Source: Winslowiella toletana (GTDB taxonomy: Bacteria > Pseudomonadota > Gammaproteobacteria > Enterobacterales > Enterobacteriaceae). Taken from it: a DNA stretch of 64,000 bases. Both the position numbers and the translations under genes were made by a program. Of the stretch, positions 53,409 through 62,711 are shown in pieces. A model generated the notes under the pieces. The model searched no databases and was not told the DNA's origin. It was given only the letters and a program-made list of their open reading frames with translations. The DNA is taken from positions 558,001-622,000 of the forward strand of contig NZ_JAGGMQ010000001.1 of assembly GCF_017875465.1 (NCBI RefSeq), written 5' to 3'. Numbering within the stretch: position 1 is the stretch's first letter; each line of letters opens with the position of its first letter.

Positions 53409-55025
53409 TTAGTGGTCACTGAGCCAGACGTCGTAGGCGTTTTCCGGCATCTGTTTGTAACTGCGGAAACCGACGCCATGCACATAGCTGGCGGCGGCAA
53501 TCTGATCTTCCGGCTCGTACAGCGGCACCGCCACCGCCTGCTCAGGCAAGGCGTACTGCTGCAACTGACCGTAGAGACTGCGGCGTTTAGCAGTATCCAG
53601 CGTGCGCGAAGCCTCATCCAGCCAGTACTGAATTTGCGGACTATTAACGCGGCTGTAATTTATCGAGCCACCGGCATTCACCGGGCGATAGTGATTTTCG
53701 ATATCAATGCCATCAGTTTCGGTATTGGAGTTAGCAATCGAACCAAACTGACCGCTTTTGCGCACTTCGGCATAGGTGCCGGAATCGACATAGCGGATAT
53801 TCAGCTCCACGCCCAGACGCTGCCGCGCCTGCGCCTGGATGGCCTGTAACAGCACATCGCGCTGGTCGCGCACCGTGGCCTGCGCCTGGATAATCTCCAC
53901 ACTCAGACGTTTACCCGCTTTGGTGCGAAAACCGGCGCTATCACGTACCGTCCAGCCCGCCTCGTCGAGTAGCTGATTCGCTTTATCCGGCTGATTGCCA
54001 TACTTCTGCTCCAGCCCCTTGTCATACAGCGGATCGACCGGCGACGTGATGCCCCACGCCCGCGTGCGCTCGCCGCGATAAACCGATTTCAGGATCGGAT
54101 CGATATCCAGCCCCTGTAGCAACGCCTGGCGCACGTGCAATTCGCGCGTCGGGCCATAGTCAACATTCAGAAACAGCGAATAAGGGGTGCCAGTATTAAG
54201 TGCGTGCTGATAGGTGAAATCGTCGTTATCTTTGAACTCTGTGGCGTCGTTGCCGGAGATCCCTTCAATCACATCCACCTGGCCGGAGAGCAGCGCGCCA
54301 CTGCGCACCGATGATTCCGGCAAGAAACGATAGATAACTTTATCGAGGTAAGCTGGCCCCTGATGCTTTGTTACCGCTGGCGCCCAGTTGTAATGCGGAT
54401 TTTTCACGAAGGTCACCTGCTGACCTTTCTCATAACTTTCCAGAATAAACGGACCGGTGCCGGCAATCTCTTTGCCGCCCGCTTTCAGTTGCGTTGATCG
54501 CCAGCTGGCGGGAGAGAGCTGTTTCAGTGATGCCGCAAACGAGAGAAAGGGGGTGTAAGTCTGTTTAAGCCTGATCACCAGAGTAAAGTCATCGGGCGTC
54601 TCCACGCTGGCGATACGCGCCCCCATGGCGCACAGGCTGGATCCAGCGCAGTAAGCGGCATCCTGAGTATGCAGAAAGTTCTGTGCTACCGCCTGAGCGT
54701 TAAATTTTTCCCCGTTGGAAAAACTGACATCCTTGCGCAGCTTAAAGCTGAAAGTTTTGCCGTCATCGCTGACCTGATAACTTTCCGCCAGCCAGGGCAC
54801 ATAATCGCCATCGGCTTTACGCGCCAGCAATGATTCCCAGGCGACGCGTAAGATCAGTTCGGCCTTTGATTGTCCGTTCAGCTGCGGGTTAAAGGTATTG
54901 GGTTCAGTCTCAATGCCCCAGGTCAGCGTGCCGCCATTACGTGGTTGTTCGGCGGCAAACGAAAAATGGCTGATCCCCAGCGCGCAGGCAATAACCAGCG
55001 CAGATTGCAAATAATTGGCTTTCAT
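53409..55025 (-). CDS. Peptide-type ABC importer, periplasmic binding protein (SBP family 5)
   Basis: A 538-residue binding protein with signal peptide to about SFAA, then GGTLTWGIETEPNTFNPQL. TFSFKLRKDVSFSNGEKFNAQ and GTGPFILESY are family marks. Family members bind peptides, nickel, opines or sulphur compounds. Its operon partners, a GNAT acetyltransferase (11 bases upstream) and an NtaA-type monooxygenase, suggest a small N- or S-substituted compound, possibly an S-modified cysteine derivative. Confidence 0.92.
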   Translation of the reverse strand: MKANYLQSALVIACALGISHFSFAAEQPRNGGTLTWGIETEPNTFNPQLNGQSKAELILRVAWESLLARKADGDYVPWLAESYQVSDDGKTFSFKLRKDVSFSNGEKFNAQAVAQNFLHTQDAAYCAGSSLCAMGARIASVETPDDFTLVIRLKQTYTPFLSFAASLKQLSPASWRSTQLKAGGKEIAGTGPFILESYEKGQQVTFVKNPHYNWAPAVTKHQGPAYLDKVIYRFLPESSVRSGALLSGQVDVIEGISGNDATEFKDNDDFTYQHALNTGTPYSLFLNVDYGPTRELHVRQALLQGLDIDPILKSVYRGERTRAWGITSPVDPLYDKGLEQKYGNQPDKANQLLDEAGWTVRDSAGFRTKAGKRLSVEIIQAQATVRDQRDVLLQAIQAQARQRLGVELNIRYVDSGTYAEVRKSGQFGSIANSNTETDGIDIENHYRPVNAGGSINYSRVNSPQIQYWLDEASRTLDTAKRRSLYGQLQQYALPEQAVAVPLYEPEDQIAAASYVHGVGFRSYKQMPENAYDVWLSDH

Positions 55026-55036
55026 ATTGTCCTTAA

Positions 55037-55537
55037 TTAATTTAATGGCGGAAGATCTTTTTTCAGATAGACCAGCTCTTCACCCAGTGGATTCACCTTA
55101 TGGTAAAAACAGTGATAACCACGTTTCTGATAGAGCTGGGTCAGCCAGGGATGTTTAATTGCCGTTGCTAAATAGACTGCGGGGGCTTTAAGCTTTTCGG
55201 TTAATAAATTCTTTTCGGCCCAGGTTAATATCTGATCGCCAAATCCCTGACGTTTATATTCCGGCGCAACCGCAAACCAGTGAATAAAAGGCAGCGCCGG
55301 CAGTCCGGCGGGGTTGTCCCCTTGTGGCAGGCGGACGGTGACGGTAGCGATGGCTTCTCTCTGCTGACGCAACACCAGCACTGTCTCTTCGCGGATGGCT
55401 TTCTGCACCACATCAACAGAGGCGCGGGTAATGGTGAAGTTTACATTCAGATCCAGCAGTGCTGCATAAGCGCGTTGCAGCAGGTTATATATCTCTTCCG
55501 CATCTTGTGGTTTAGCAATCTGAATGGTGCTGTCCAT
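55037..55537 (-). CDS. GNAT-family N-acetyltransferase
   Basis: A 166-residue GNAT protein. The acetyl-CoA-binding region is FIHWFAVAPEYKRQGFGDQILTW (quoted here as the V-x-P-x-Y-K-R-Q-G-F-G-D motif), followed by VYLATAIKHPWLTQLYQKRGY, the usual final helix and strand. The family acetylates amines with acetyl-CoA. It lies 11 bases before the binding-protein gene and heads the importer/monooxygenase operon, so it probably acts on the imported compound or its product. Substrate unproven. Confidence 0.88.
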   Translation of the reverse strand: MDSTIQIAKPQDAEEIYNLLQRAYAALLDLNVNFTITRASVDVVQKAIREETVLVLRQQREAIATVTVRLPQGDNPAGLPALPFIHWFAVAPEYKRQGFGDQILTWAEKNLLTEKLKAPAVYLATAIKHPWLTQLYQKRGYHCFYHKVNPLGEELVYLKKDLPPLN

Positions 55538-55719
55538 TATTCGTATCCGTTTTATTGATCCGGATTAAATTATTAAAGCACTGTTATTCGATTGTAAAAC
55601 GACAATAGCGAGAATCTTTTCCCTGATTGTGAAATAAGATGAAACGCTTTAACCGCTATACTCTTTTTGCGATAAGTATCGATTAATTTATTATAACGTT
55701 TTTTAAGCGGCGGGCGTAA

Positions 55720-55746
55720 TAGCGCTCCGTTATCAACGGAGCGCTA
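55720..55746 (-). terminator. Hairpin downstream of the LLM oxidoreductase gene
   Basis: Perfect 12-bp arms (TAGCGCTCCGTT / AACGGAGCGCTA) with a 3-base loop, 12 bases past the minus-strand stop. The T-tract after it is poor, so termination strength is uncertain. Confidence 0.5.
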
Positions 55747-55758
55747 AACACTATTCGG

Positions 55759-56784
55759 TTACGAACGCCAGCCCATTGCCGGGGCAATATGTTGCAGGAT
55801 CGATTCAATCACATGCGCGTTATAGTCAACGCCCAGCTGATTCGGCACCGTTAACAGCAGGGTATCCGCCTCGGCAATCGCTTCATCCTGCTTCAGCTGT
55901 TTGATCAGCAGTTCCGGTTCGGCGGCATAGCTACGGCCAAAGATCGCCCGGGTTTTCTCGTCGAGATAGCCCACCTTATCCCCTTCCTCTCCGCCACGGC
56001 CAAAATAAGCCCGATCGCGATCGTCCATCAGTGCGAAGATGCTGCGGCTGACCGACACCCGTGGGGTACGCGTATGACCCGCCTCAGCCCATGCTGCACG
56101 GTAAGCGCGGATCTGCTGCGCCTGCTGCACATGGAATGCTTCACCGGTTTCGTCATCTTTCAGCGTCGAGCTTTGCAGATTCATGCCCAGCTTCGCCGCC
56201 CACACCGCAGTGGCATTTGAGCCAGCGCCCCACCAGATGCGATCGCGCAGCCCCGCCGAGAAAGGTTCGGTACGCAACAGTCCTGGCGGATTGGGAAACA
56301 TTGGCTGCGGGTTAGGTCTGGCAAAGCCTTCGCCACGCAGCACCTCCAGCAGCGCCTCGGTATGACGTCGGCCCATATCGGCATCGGTCTCACCTTCAGC
56401 AGGCTGATAACCAAAATAACGCCAGCCGTCGATCACCTGCTCCGGCGAACCTCGGCTGATGCCCAGTTGCAGGCGGCCACCGGAAATCAGGTCGGCGGCG
56501 CTGGCGCTTTCGGCCATATACAGCGGATTTTCATAGCGCATATCGATAACGCCTGTACCAATTTCAATGCTACGGGTACGTGCGGCAACCGCAGCCAATA
56601 ACGGGAAAGGGGAAGCCAGCTGACGGGCAAAATGATGCACGCGGAAATAGGCGCCATCGGCGCCCAGCTCTTCAGCTGCGACAGCAAGATCAATAGATTG
56701 CAACAGCGCGTCGGCGGCCGAACGGGTGCCTGATTGTGGTGAAGGCGTCCAGTGACCAAACGACAGAAATCCAATGTTCTTCAT
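55759..56784 (-). CDS. LLM-class flavin-dependent oxidoreductase (luciferase-like)
   Basis: A 341-residue luciferase-superfamily protein different from the NtaA-type enzyme upstream: FLSFGHWTPSPQSGTRS at the N terminus, FRVHHFARQLASPFPLLAAVA, EIGTGVIDMRYENPLYMAE and RLQLGISRGSPEQVI, characteristic of the single-domain group that includes alkanal monooxygenase-like proteins. FMN- or F420-type cofactor use cannot be decided from sequence, though enterobacteria would use FMN. Monocistronic, divergent from the AraC gene. Substrate unknown. Confidence 0.88.
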   Translation of the reverse strand: MKNIGFLSFGHWTPSPQSGTRSAADALLQSIDLAVAAEELGADGAYFRVHHFARQLASPFPLLAAVAARTRSIEIGTGVIDMRYENPLYMAESASAADLISGGRLQLGISRGSPEQVIDGWRYFGYQPAEGETDADMGRRHTEALLEVLRGEGFARPNPQPMFPNPPGLLRTEPFSAGLRDRIWWGAGSNATAVWAAKLGMNLQSSTLKDDETGEAFHVQQAQQIRAYRAAWAEAGHTRTPRVSVSRSIFALMDDRDRAYFGRGGEEGDKVGYLDEKTRAIFGRSYAAEPELLIKQLKQDEAIAEADTLLLTVPNQLGVDYNAHVIESILQHIAPAMGWRS

Positions 56785-57031
56785 GGCGTATTTGCCCTTA
56801 TATGCAGAAAAGTTTACTCAGCATGCCATTATTCCATCAGCAATAGTTAATCCTTTCCTGCGTATTAACCGCGCCGGTCATCACGGCAATAATTCGATGG
56901 CTATATTGCCAGCAAACACCCAATGCGAATACGTATCATTTATTTTACCATTGCGATTTGCAGTGCTAAGATGCGCCTTATCCAGCGCAGGTGGGGGGTT
57001 CACCTGCCCGCCCCGCAGCAACCGGACCAGC

Positions 57032-58018
57032 ATGAACACACAGCGACCCGCACGGCAGGAACAGCATTTCTCTGTGGCGAACTTTCTTGATTATGGTCAA
57101 CGCCACGGCATTGATTACCGTTTTCCGTCGCTGATGGATCCGGTTGCGCGCCCGGCGCAACATACTGTGGTGCAGGGTCATGTTGATGAAATTTTACTGC
57201 CGTCAGGCATCAGTGTGACCTGCTCGGATCTGCGCGTGCTGGAACCTTATGAAACCACCTCCGTCGGCAGCTCTCCGCTCTATATTCTGGTGATGGTTGA
57301 AGGCAGCGTAAATTTGTGGCTGAACGGCGAAGCGCAATATATGCAGCCCGGTATGGCGCTGGCCACCTGCATCGGTGAACAGCTGGTGCTGAATGCCCGT
57401 CATCAGCAGGATCAACATCTGGTGACCATCTCCCTCGGCATCCAGCCCGGGCGTTTTCATCCGCGCTCGGAAATCGCCACCCTGCTGACCGCCTGGCAGC
57501 AAAAAAATCCTGCGTCAGCCGTGTGGCGGATACCCGATCATCTGTTAACCGGGCTGCGTTGTGTGCTGCAACCCTGCGCGAACCCGGTGGCGCGTCAGCT
57601 GATGCTGGAGGGATTGCTGCTGCAACTGCTGGCGCAACAGCTGCTGGCGCCGTCGCTTCCTGACACTCACGTAATCCCGGACAACCAGATTATCCTGCCG
57701 CCAGGCGAGCGCAGCCGGCTGGAGCAGGTACGCCAGTTACTGTCAGATTCTCCCGAACATCCCCATACGCTGGATGCGCTGGCGCGTATCGCCGCCATGA
57801 GTCCCAGCAGCCTGCGCTGCAAATTCCGTCAGACCTATGGCGACTCGGTGTTTAACTATCTGCGCGATTGTCGGCTGGCGCTGGCGCGGCGTTATTTACA
57901 GCAAGGACACAGCGTGCAGCAGGCGGCATGGATGTCCGGCTACCAGCATGCCAGCAATTTCGCCACCGCCTTTCGCCGCCGCTACGGGGTTGCGCCCAGC
58001 GCGCTGCACTCCGCTTAA
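57032..58018 (+). CDS. AraC-family transcriptional regulator
   Basis: A 328-residue regulator. The C-terminal 100 residues hold two helix-turn-helix motifs: TLDALARIAAMSPSSLRCKFR and GHSVQQAAWMSGYQHASNFATAFRRRYG (quoted in part), the standard AraC pattern. The N-terminal 220 residues form a sensing domain of the PchR/siderophore-regulator kind. Start at 57032 is the first ATG giving the usual length; the frame is open to 56774. The TonB receptor gene begins 134 bases downstream on the same strand and is its most likely target, with the siderophore as co-inducer. Confidence 0.85.
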   Translation: MNTQRPARQEQHFSVANFLDYGQRHGIDYRFPSLMDPVARPAQHTVVQGHVDEILLPSGISVTCSDLRVLEPYETTSVGSSPLYILVMVEGSVNLWLNGEAQYMQPGMALATCIGEQLVLNARHQQDQHLVTISLGIQPGRFHPRSEIATLLTAWQQKNPASAVWRIPDHLLTGLRCVLQPCANPVARQLMLEGLLLQLLAQQLLAPSLPDTHVIPDNQIILPPGERSRLEQVRQLLSDSPEHPHTLDALARIAAMSPSSLRCKFRQTYGDSVFNYLRDCRLALARRYLQQGHSVQQAAWMSGYQHASNFATAFRRRYGVAPSALHSA

Positions 58019-58152
58019 CGCCCCCTCCCGCTCGATTAGCACCATTTTGTCATCTCTCATACATAACCCGTCATTGTGCATAGCTGCCCGCACGCGCTGA
58101 AAGATAATAATAGCCGCCAGGCACCTTATAAAAAAAACGCGAGAAACAGATT

Positions 58153-60294
58153 ATGACCAGGCACAGTTACGCACATTTTTCCCTGCTGGCGCTCAGTATT
58201 GCCGCCGCACTTTCATCCCAGGCCCGGGCAGCAACGGAGCAGAAAACAGACAGCACGATGGTGGTTTCGGCACAGGGTGACGGCGGCGATAACAGTGTCG
58301 CGCCTTACACCAACAGCGCCACCAAATCCGCCGTGCCGGAAAGCCGCACCGCGCAAACCATCGATACCATTGGTAAGCAGGAGATCGAAAAACGCCACGC
58401 CACCTCACTGAATGAAGTGCTGCGTTATGATGCGGGCGTCTCCAGCGAAATGCGCGGCTCGACCACTTATATGAGCGAATATAAGATCCGCGGCTTCAGT
58501 GCAGAACATGAATACTATAACGGCCTGCAACTGCCGTATAACGTCAGCGGCAACACCAAAGCCAGTATTGATCCGATTCTGATTGAGCAGGTGGATGTGC
58601 TGAAAGGCCCCTCTTCCGTGCTGTACGGCAATGCATCACCCGGCGGCCTGGTCAATATTCAGGGCAAAACCCCGCAGAAGCAGCAGAGCACCGAAGTTGG
58701 TTTTAACAGCGGCAACCGCAATCTGCGCGAAGGCTACCTCGATTCCACCGGGCAGATTGCCGACAGTGACTGGAACTATCGTTTTATCGGCAAGGCCAGC
58801 GCCAGTGACGATCAGCCGGAAACCACCCAATATGAAAGCTATCTGCTGGCCCCGTCAGCGACCTGGCAGCCCTCTGAGCAGACCCGTCTGACCCTTGACG
58901 CCATTTATCAGAATCAGCCGAGCCTGACGCCTTCCAACCCATTGCCACTGGCTTATCTGCGCAGTGGTTATGCTTCCAGCCGCGACTATGCCGGTGACAG
59001 CTGGAACGGTTTCCAGCAGCGCCAGACCCTGCTGGGCTACAGCTTCGAGCATCAGTTCGACAGCGGCTGGGGCATTGTGCAGAAAGCGCGCTACGCCACC
59101 GTCGAGACTTATCAGCGCAGCATCTACTCCACCGGCACCAGCGGCAGCAATACCGAACTGTCGCGCTTTGGCTACACCACCGATGAAGATCTCGACAGCT
59201 TCAATATTGATAACCAGCTGAAAAAAACCGTCGGGCTGGGCGACTGGACGCACCATCTGTTAGCCGGATTTGACTACCAGCACCTGAATTCCAACTTTAA
59301 ATATGATTATGGCACCGCCTATCCGGGAATTGATATGCTCAACCCGGACCATAATCAGTTGACCGATGACAATCTTGGCCTGTATACCGCGACAAAGCAG
59401 CGCCTGAGCTTTAATCAGGCGGGTTATTACTTACAGGATCAGCTGGTATTCGGTGGTCTGAACCTGGTCGCCAGCCTGCGCTATGATGATTACCGCTCCA
59501 CCACCACTAATCAGCTGGATGGCGACAGTAAAAGCTGGGTCGATCAGCATCGGGTGACCAAACGTCTTGGAGCGCTGTATCAGTTCAGCAATGGCATCGC
59601 GCCGTATATCAGCTACGCCGAAGGCTTTATGCCGGTTTCGCCACAGGGCACGCTGACCGCCGATCAGGCCAAACCGACCACCAGCGAACAGCTGGAAGGC
59701 GGAGTGAAATATCTGCTGGCGAACTACGCCACCACCCTGACGGCATCGGTATTTAAAATCACGCAGAAAAATGTGCTGACCACCGATTACACTTACGACG
59801 CCAACAGCCAGCTGAACTACCGTCAGACCGGCGAAGTGGAGTCCAGAGGTTTTGAATTTACCGCCGTCAGCCGTCCGCTGGACAACCTGAACCTGCTGGC
59901 AAGTTATGCTTATACCCATGCGATTAATACCGAAGATGACCTCTACCAGGGACAGCGCGCGACCCAGGTGCCGGAAAACGCACTTAAGCTGTGGGCTGAC
60001 TACACCTTTGATGACGGCATACTGAATGGATTGATGCTGGGCGGCGGTATGCGCTACCAGGGTAAAACCGCCATTACGCCGGACAACTCTGAGCCAGCGA
60101 TGGGCGGCAATACGCAGTATGACTTAGCCGTGGCTTACGATATGGGCGTGCTTAGCCCGAGTCTGAAAGGATTAAGTCTGAAAGCCGGTGCGCAGAACGT
60201 GACCAATAAGTTCACCTATACCTGCTACAGCAGCAGCTACTGCTGGATTGGCCGCGACCGTACCTGGCAGGCGGGCTTGAGTTATCGTTTCTGA
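58153..60294 (+). CDS. TonB-dependent siderophore receptor (FhuA/FoxA-like)
   Basis: A 713-residue outer-membrane receptor with signal peptide to about QARA, a TonB-box-like DSTMVVSAQ, a plug domain (TIDTIGKQEIEKRHATSLNEV, YKIRGFSAEHEYYNGL, VDVLKGPSSVLYGNASPGGLV) and a 22-strand barrel ending in phenylalanine. The last region CYSSSYCWIGRDRTWQAG with its cysteine pair is typical of FhuA/FoxA-type hydroxamate receptors. It imports a ferric siderophore using TonB energy. Without a signalling N-terminal domain, so control is probably by Fur and the AraC protein. A GATAATAAT run about 50 bases upstream is a weak Fur-like half site. Confidence 0.92.
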   Translation: MTRHSYAHFSLLALSIAAALSSQARAATEQKTDSTMVVSAQGDGGDNSVAPYTNSATKSAVPESRTAQTIDTIGKQEIEKRHATSLNEVLRYDAGVSSEMRGSTTYMSEYKIRGFSAEHEYYNGLQLPYNVSGNTKASIDPILIEQVDVLKGPSSVLYGNASPGGLVNIQGKTPQKQQSTEVGFNSGNRNLREGYLDSTGQIADSDWNYRFIGKASASDDQPETTQYESYLLAPSATWQPSEQTRLTLDAIYQNQPSLTPSNPLPLAYLRSGYASSRDYAGDSWNGFQQRQTLLGYSFEHQFDSGWGIVQKARYATVETYQRSIYSTGTSGSNTELSRFGYTTDEDLDSFNIDNQLKKTVGLGDWTHHLLAGFDYQHLNSNFKYDYGTAYPGIDMLNPDHNQLTDDNLGLYTATKQRLSFNQAGYYLQDQLVFGGLNLVASLRYDDYRSTTTNQLDGDSKSWVDQHRVTKRLGALYQFSNGIAPYISYAEGFMPVSPQGTLTADQAKPTTSEQLEGGVKYLLANYATTLTASVFKITQKNVLTTDYTYDANSQLNYRQTGEVESRGFEFTAVSRPLDNLNLLASYAYTHAINTEDDLYQGQRATQVPENALKLWADYTFDDGILNGLMLGGGMRYQGKTAITPDNSEPAMGGNTQYDLAVAYDMGVLSPSLKGLSLKAGAQNVTNKFTYTCYSSSYCWIGRDRTWQAGLSYRF

Positions 60295-60305
60295 TTTAAC
60301 TGACG

Positions 60306-60323
60306 GGCGGCGTTATCGCCGCC
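60306..60323. repeat. Short GC-rich hairpin after the TonB receptor gene
   Basis: GGCGGCG and CGCCGCC arms around TTAT, 12 bases past the receptor stop and between converging genes. No T-tract, so its role as terminator is uncertain. Confidence 0.4.
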
Positions 60324-60330
60324 TGCACTA

Positions 60331-60981
60331 TCACTCCACCTTACCTTTCGGCAGCGCTGCAAAGAAATCCGCATGCGGCGGCTGACGCGTCTGGCGCAAA
60401 ATTTCCTCCAGCATTTCCAGCGGTGCATCCGACCAGTCGGCACGCAAATCGACACTGGCGTACTCGCGATCATGCCAGATTTTTAATGCCGCCGATTTCA
60501 GCCCGCGACGATCGCCACCGGCAGCGGCCCCGGCCTGCATCGCCGCCAGCAGCCGGTCGGCAAAAGTCAGATCGTTCCGCGTCTGAAAACTGTTTAACAT
60601 CTGGTTCAGGGTATTGATCCCGCTTAGCAGATTGCCGCCCACCGCACAGGTTGCACCCTGCTGGCTGGCGGCAAATTCACCGCACTGCTTACCGCTCCAG
60701 TGCGCAATATCGCCGTAACGATCAATGATCATCACCTGCCGTCGTGCGGCATCGGCATCAGTCGCCAGCAGCAGCTTCAACGTCTCACTGGCGCAAATGC
60801 CTTTACGCAACAACGCCAGGCCACGAATACCGTATAGCGGATTGGTCATCGCCTGAGTCGCTATCGCTCCACTGCTGGCGCTGCCATGCACCACCAGCGC
60901 ACCCACCGCCGGACCCGCCGTGGCAGTGGCCACACCCAGCGCGCCGGTAACGGGATCACGCGCGACTATCGAAAAAGTCAT
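60331..60981 (-). CDS. DUF1028-family protein (Ntn-hydrolase-like)
   Basis: A 216-residue protein: MTFSIVARDPVTGALGVATAT and GALVVHGSASSGAIATQAMTNP are the DUF1028 opening, and CAVGGNLLSG with a later AMQAGAAAGGDRRGLKSAAL completes the pattern. The family has an N-terminal-nucleophile-hydrolase-like fold with unproven enzymatic activity, and often lies beside peptide importers and peptidases. Here it is divergent from a peptide-type binding protein; two similar palindromes lie in the shared promoter region, suggesting common control. Confidence 0.87.
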   Translation of the reverse strand: MTFSIVARDPVTGALGVATATAGPAVGALVVHGSASSGAIATQAMTNPLYGIRGLALLRKGICASETLKLLLATDADAARRQVMIIDRYGDIAHWSGKQCGEFAASQQGATCAVGGNLLSGINTLNQMLNSFQTRNDLTFADRLLAAMQAGAAAGGDRRGLKSAALKIWHDREYASVDLRADWSDAPLEMLEEILRQTRQPPHADFFAALPKGKVE

Positions 60982-61005
60982 CTCAGCTCCATCCGGGTCA
61001 GATTA

Positions 61006-61023
61006 AATTTATATGCATAAATT
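61006..61023. promoter_or_regulatory. Palindrome 1 in the DUF1028/importer divergent promoter
   Basis: AATTTAT-ATGC-ATAAATT, sharing the core TTTATAYGCATAAA with the second palindrome whose centre is 32 bases away, about three helical turns. A candidate repressor/activator site. Confidence 0.6.
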
Positions 61024-61034
61024 ATTGCAATAAT

Positions 61035-61058
61035 GTTTATTTATACGCATAAATAAAC
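61035..61058. promoter_or_regulatory. Palindrome 2 in the DUF1028/importer divergent promoter
   Basis: Two perfect 10-base arms (GTTTATTTAT / ATAAATAAAC) around ACGC. It shares a 14-base core with palindrome 1 (13 of 14 identical) and lies about 45 bases before the binding-protein start. Confidence 0.65.
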
Positions 61059-61103
61059 AGCAGGACAACGCTTATTCTTTCACCAGAAACTGATGAGGCC
61101 GCT

Positions 61104-62690
61104 ATGCTGAGTGCGCGACAAAGAGATGTGTTAATCAGAAAAGCCCTGCCGCTCTGCCTGCTGCTCGGTATGGGTGGCATCGCCACCGTCGAGGCCGCCA
61201 CGCCTGCAGATGCCCTGCTGATTGGCCAGGTGGCGGAGCCGCAATCGCTCGATCCGCAGGTGGCAACTGCGGCCAATGACTCGCGTATTCTGGTGAATGT
61301 CTATGATGGCCTGGTGCGTAATGGCGCAGGCAAGCTGGATATTGAACCGGCGCTGGCCACCAGCTGGCAGATTAGCCCGGATGGCCTCACTTATCGTTTC
61401 CAGCTGCGCGAGAACGTGCGCTTTCAGGATGGCACGCCGTTTAATGCCGATGCGGCAAAATTTACCTTCCAGCGCATGCTGGATCAGCAGAATCCCTGGC
61501 ATAATACCGGCCCGTTCCCGCTGTCGTTCTTCTTCTCATCGATAAAATCGATCGACACCCCTGACGAACATACGCTGGTATTTCACCTCAAGGAGCCGTT
61601 TGCGCCGCTGCTCTCTAACCTCGCCACGCCAACCGGCCTGATCGTTTCACCTGCGGCGGTAAAAAAATATGGCAAGGATTTTGGCCGTCATCCGGTGGGC
61701 ACTGGCGCGTTTCAGTTCGCTGAATGGCAGGCCAGCCAGCGTGTGGTGGTCACGGCAAACAGCGCTTACTGGGACGGTAAACCGGCGGTCAATACCGTGG
61801 TATTCCGCCCGATTACCGATGGCAATACGCGCGTGGCGGAGATGCTCTCCGGCGGGATCGATGCGATGGTGGAAGTACCGCCCGATACGGTGAAACTGTT
61901 TGCCAAAAAAAGCAAACGCTTCCGTCTGTATGAAACCACTGGCCCCCACGTCTGGTATGTGATGCTGAATACCCGGGTGCCGCCGTTTAATGATCTGCGG
62001 GTGCGCCAGGCGGTGAATTACGCGGTGAATAAGCAGTCGCTGGTGGATAATATTTTACAAGGCTCGGCTGGCGTGGCCGACGGCCCGATACCCGCCGCCT
62101 TTCACTGGGCCACCAGTCAGGAGGTTACCGCTTATCCTTACGATCCGGCCAAAGCCCGCCAGCTGCTGAAAGCTGCCGGTGCCGAAGGCGCGACGCTGAC
62201 GTTTTACGTCACGGAAGGCGGCTCAGGGATGCTGGATCCGGTACCAATGGCCACCGCCATTCAGGCGGATTTAAAAGCGGTCGGGCTGAATGTCAATATC
62301 AAAACTTATGAGTGGAATACCTATCTGTCGAAGGTCAATGCCGGACTTGATAACCAGACTAATATGGCGGAAATGGCGTGGATGACCAACGATCCCGATA
62401 CTCTGCCATTCCTCACCCTGCGCAGCGATGCCTGGCCGCAAAAAGGCGGCTTTAACTCCGGTTATTACAGCAATCCGCAGGTCGACAAGCTGCTGGAACA
62501 GGCGCGTCTCACCACCGACAACGCCGCGCGCGGCCAGTTGTATCGCCAGGTGCAGCAGCGGGTACATAACGATGCGCCGTGGATTTTTGTCGCCAGCTGG
62601 AAGCAGAATGCGGTGACCTCAACCCGCATCGGCCACTTTTCCCTGCAACCCAACTTCAATCTGTTACTCAACCGGGTGACGAAACAGTGA
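61104..62690 (+). CDS. Peptide-type ABC importer, periplasmic binding protein (SBP family 5)
   Basis: A 528-residue binding protein with signal peptide to about TVEA, then LLIGQVAEPQSLDPQVATAAN. TYRFQLRENVRFQDGTPFNAD and GTGAFQFAEW are the family marks. GAGG lies 6 bases before the ATG. It starts an operon with two permeases, the second cut by the window end. The divergent DUF1028 gene suggests peptide- or amino-acid-derived substrates. Confidence 0.92.
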   Translation: MLSARQRDVLIRKALPLCLLLGMGGIATVEAATPADALLIGQVAEPQSLDPQVATAANDSRILVNVYDGLVRNGAGKLDIEPALATSWQISPDGLTYRFQLRENVRFQDGTPFNADAAKFTFQRMLDQQNPWHNTGPFPLSFFFSSIKSIDTPDEHTLVFHLKEPFAPLLSNLATPTGLIVSPAAVKKYGKDFGRHPVGTGAFQFAEWQASQRVVVTANSAYWDGKPAVNTVVFRPITDGNTRVAEMLSGGIDAMVEVPPDTVKLFAKKSKRFRLYETTGPHVWYVMLNTRVPPFNDLRVRQAVNYAVNKQSLVDNILQGSAGVADGPIPAAFHWATSQEVTAYPYDPAKARQLLKAAGAEGATLTFYVTEGGSGMLDPVPMATAIQADLKAVGLNVNIKTYEWNTYLSKVNAGLDNQTNMAEMAWMTNDPDTLPFLTLRSDAWPQKGGFNSGYYSNPQVDKLLEQARLTTDNAARGQLYRQVQQRVHNDAPWIFVASWKQNAVTSTRIGHFSLQPNFNLLLNRVTKQ

Positions 62691-62711
62691 TTATTAACGC
62701 GGAGCATGATT

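Noticed and set aside
58100..58115. Fur box upstream of the TonB receptor gene
   Set aside because: Only a half-site-like GATAATAAT is visible; it does not make a convincing full 19-base box.
60306..60323. Intrinsic terminator for the TonB receptor gene
   Set aside because: The hairpin is short and lacks a T-tract on either strand, so it is listed only as a repeat.
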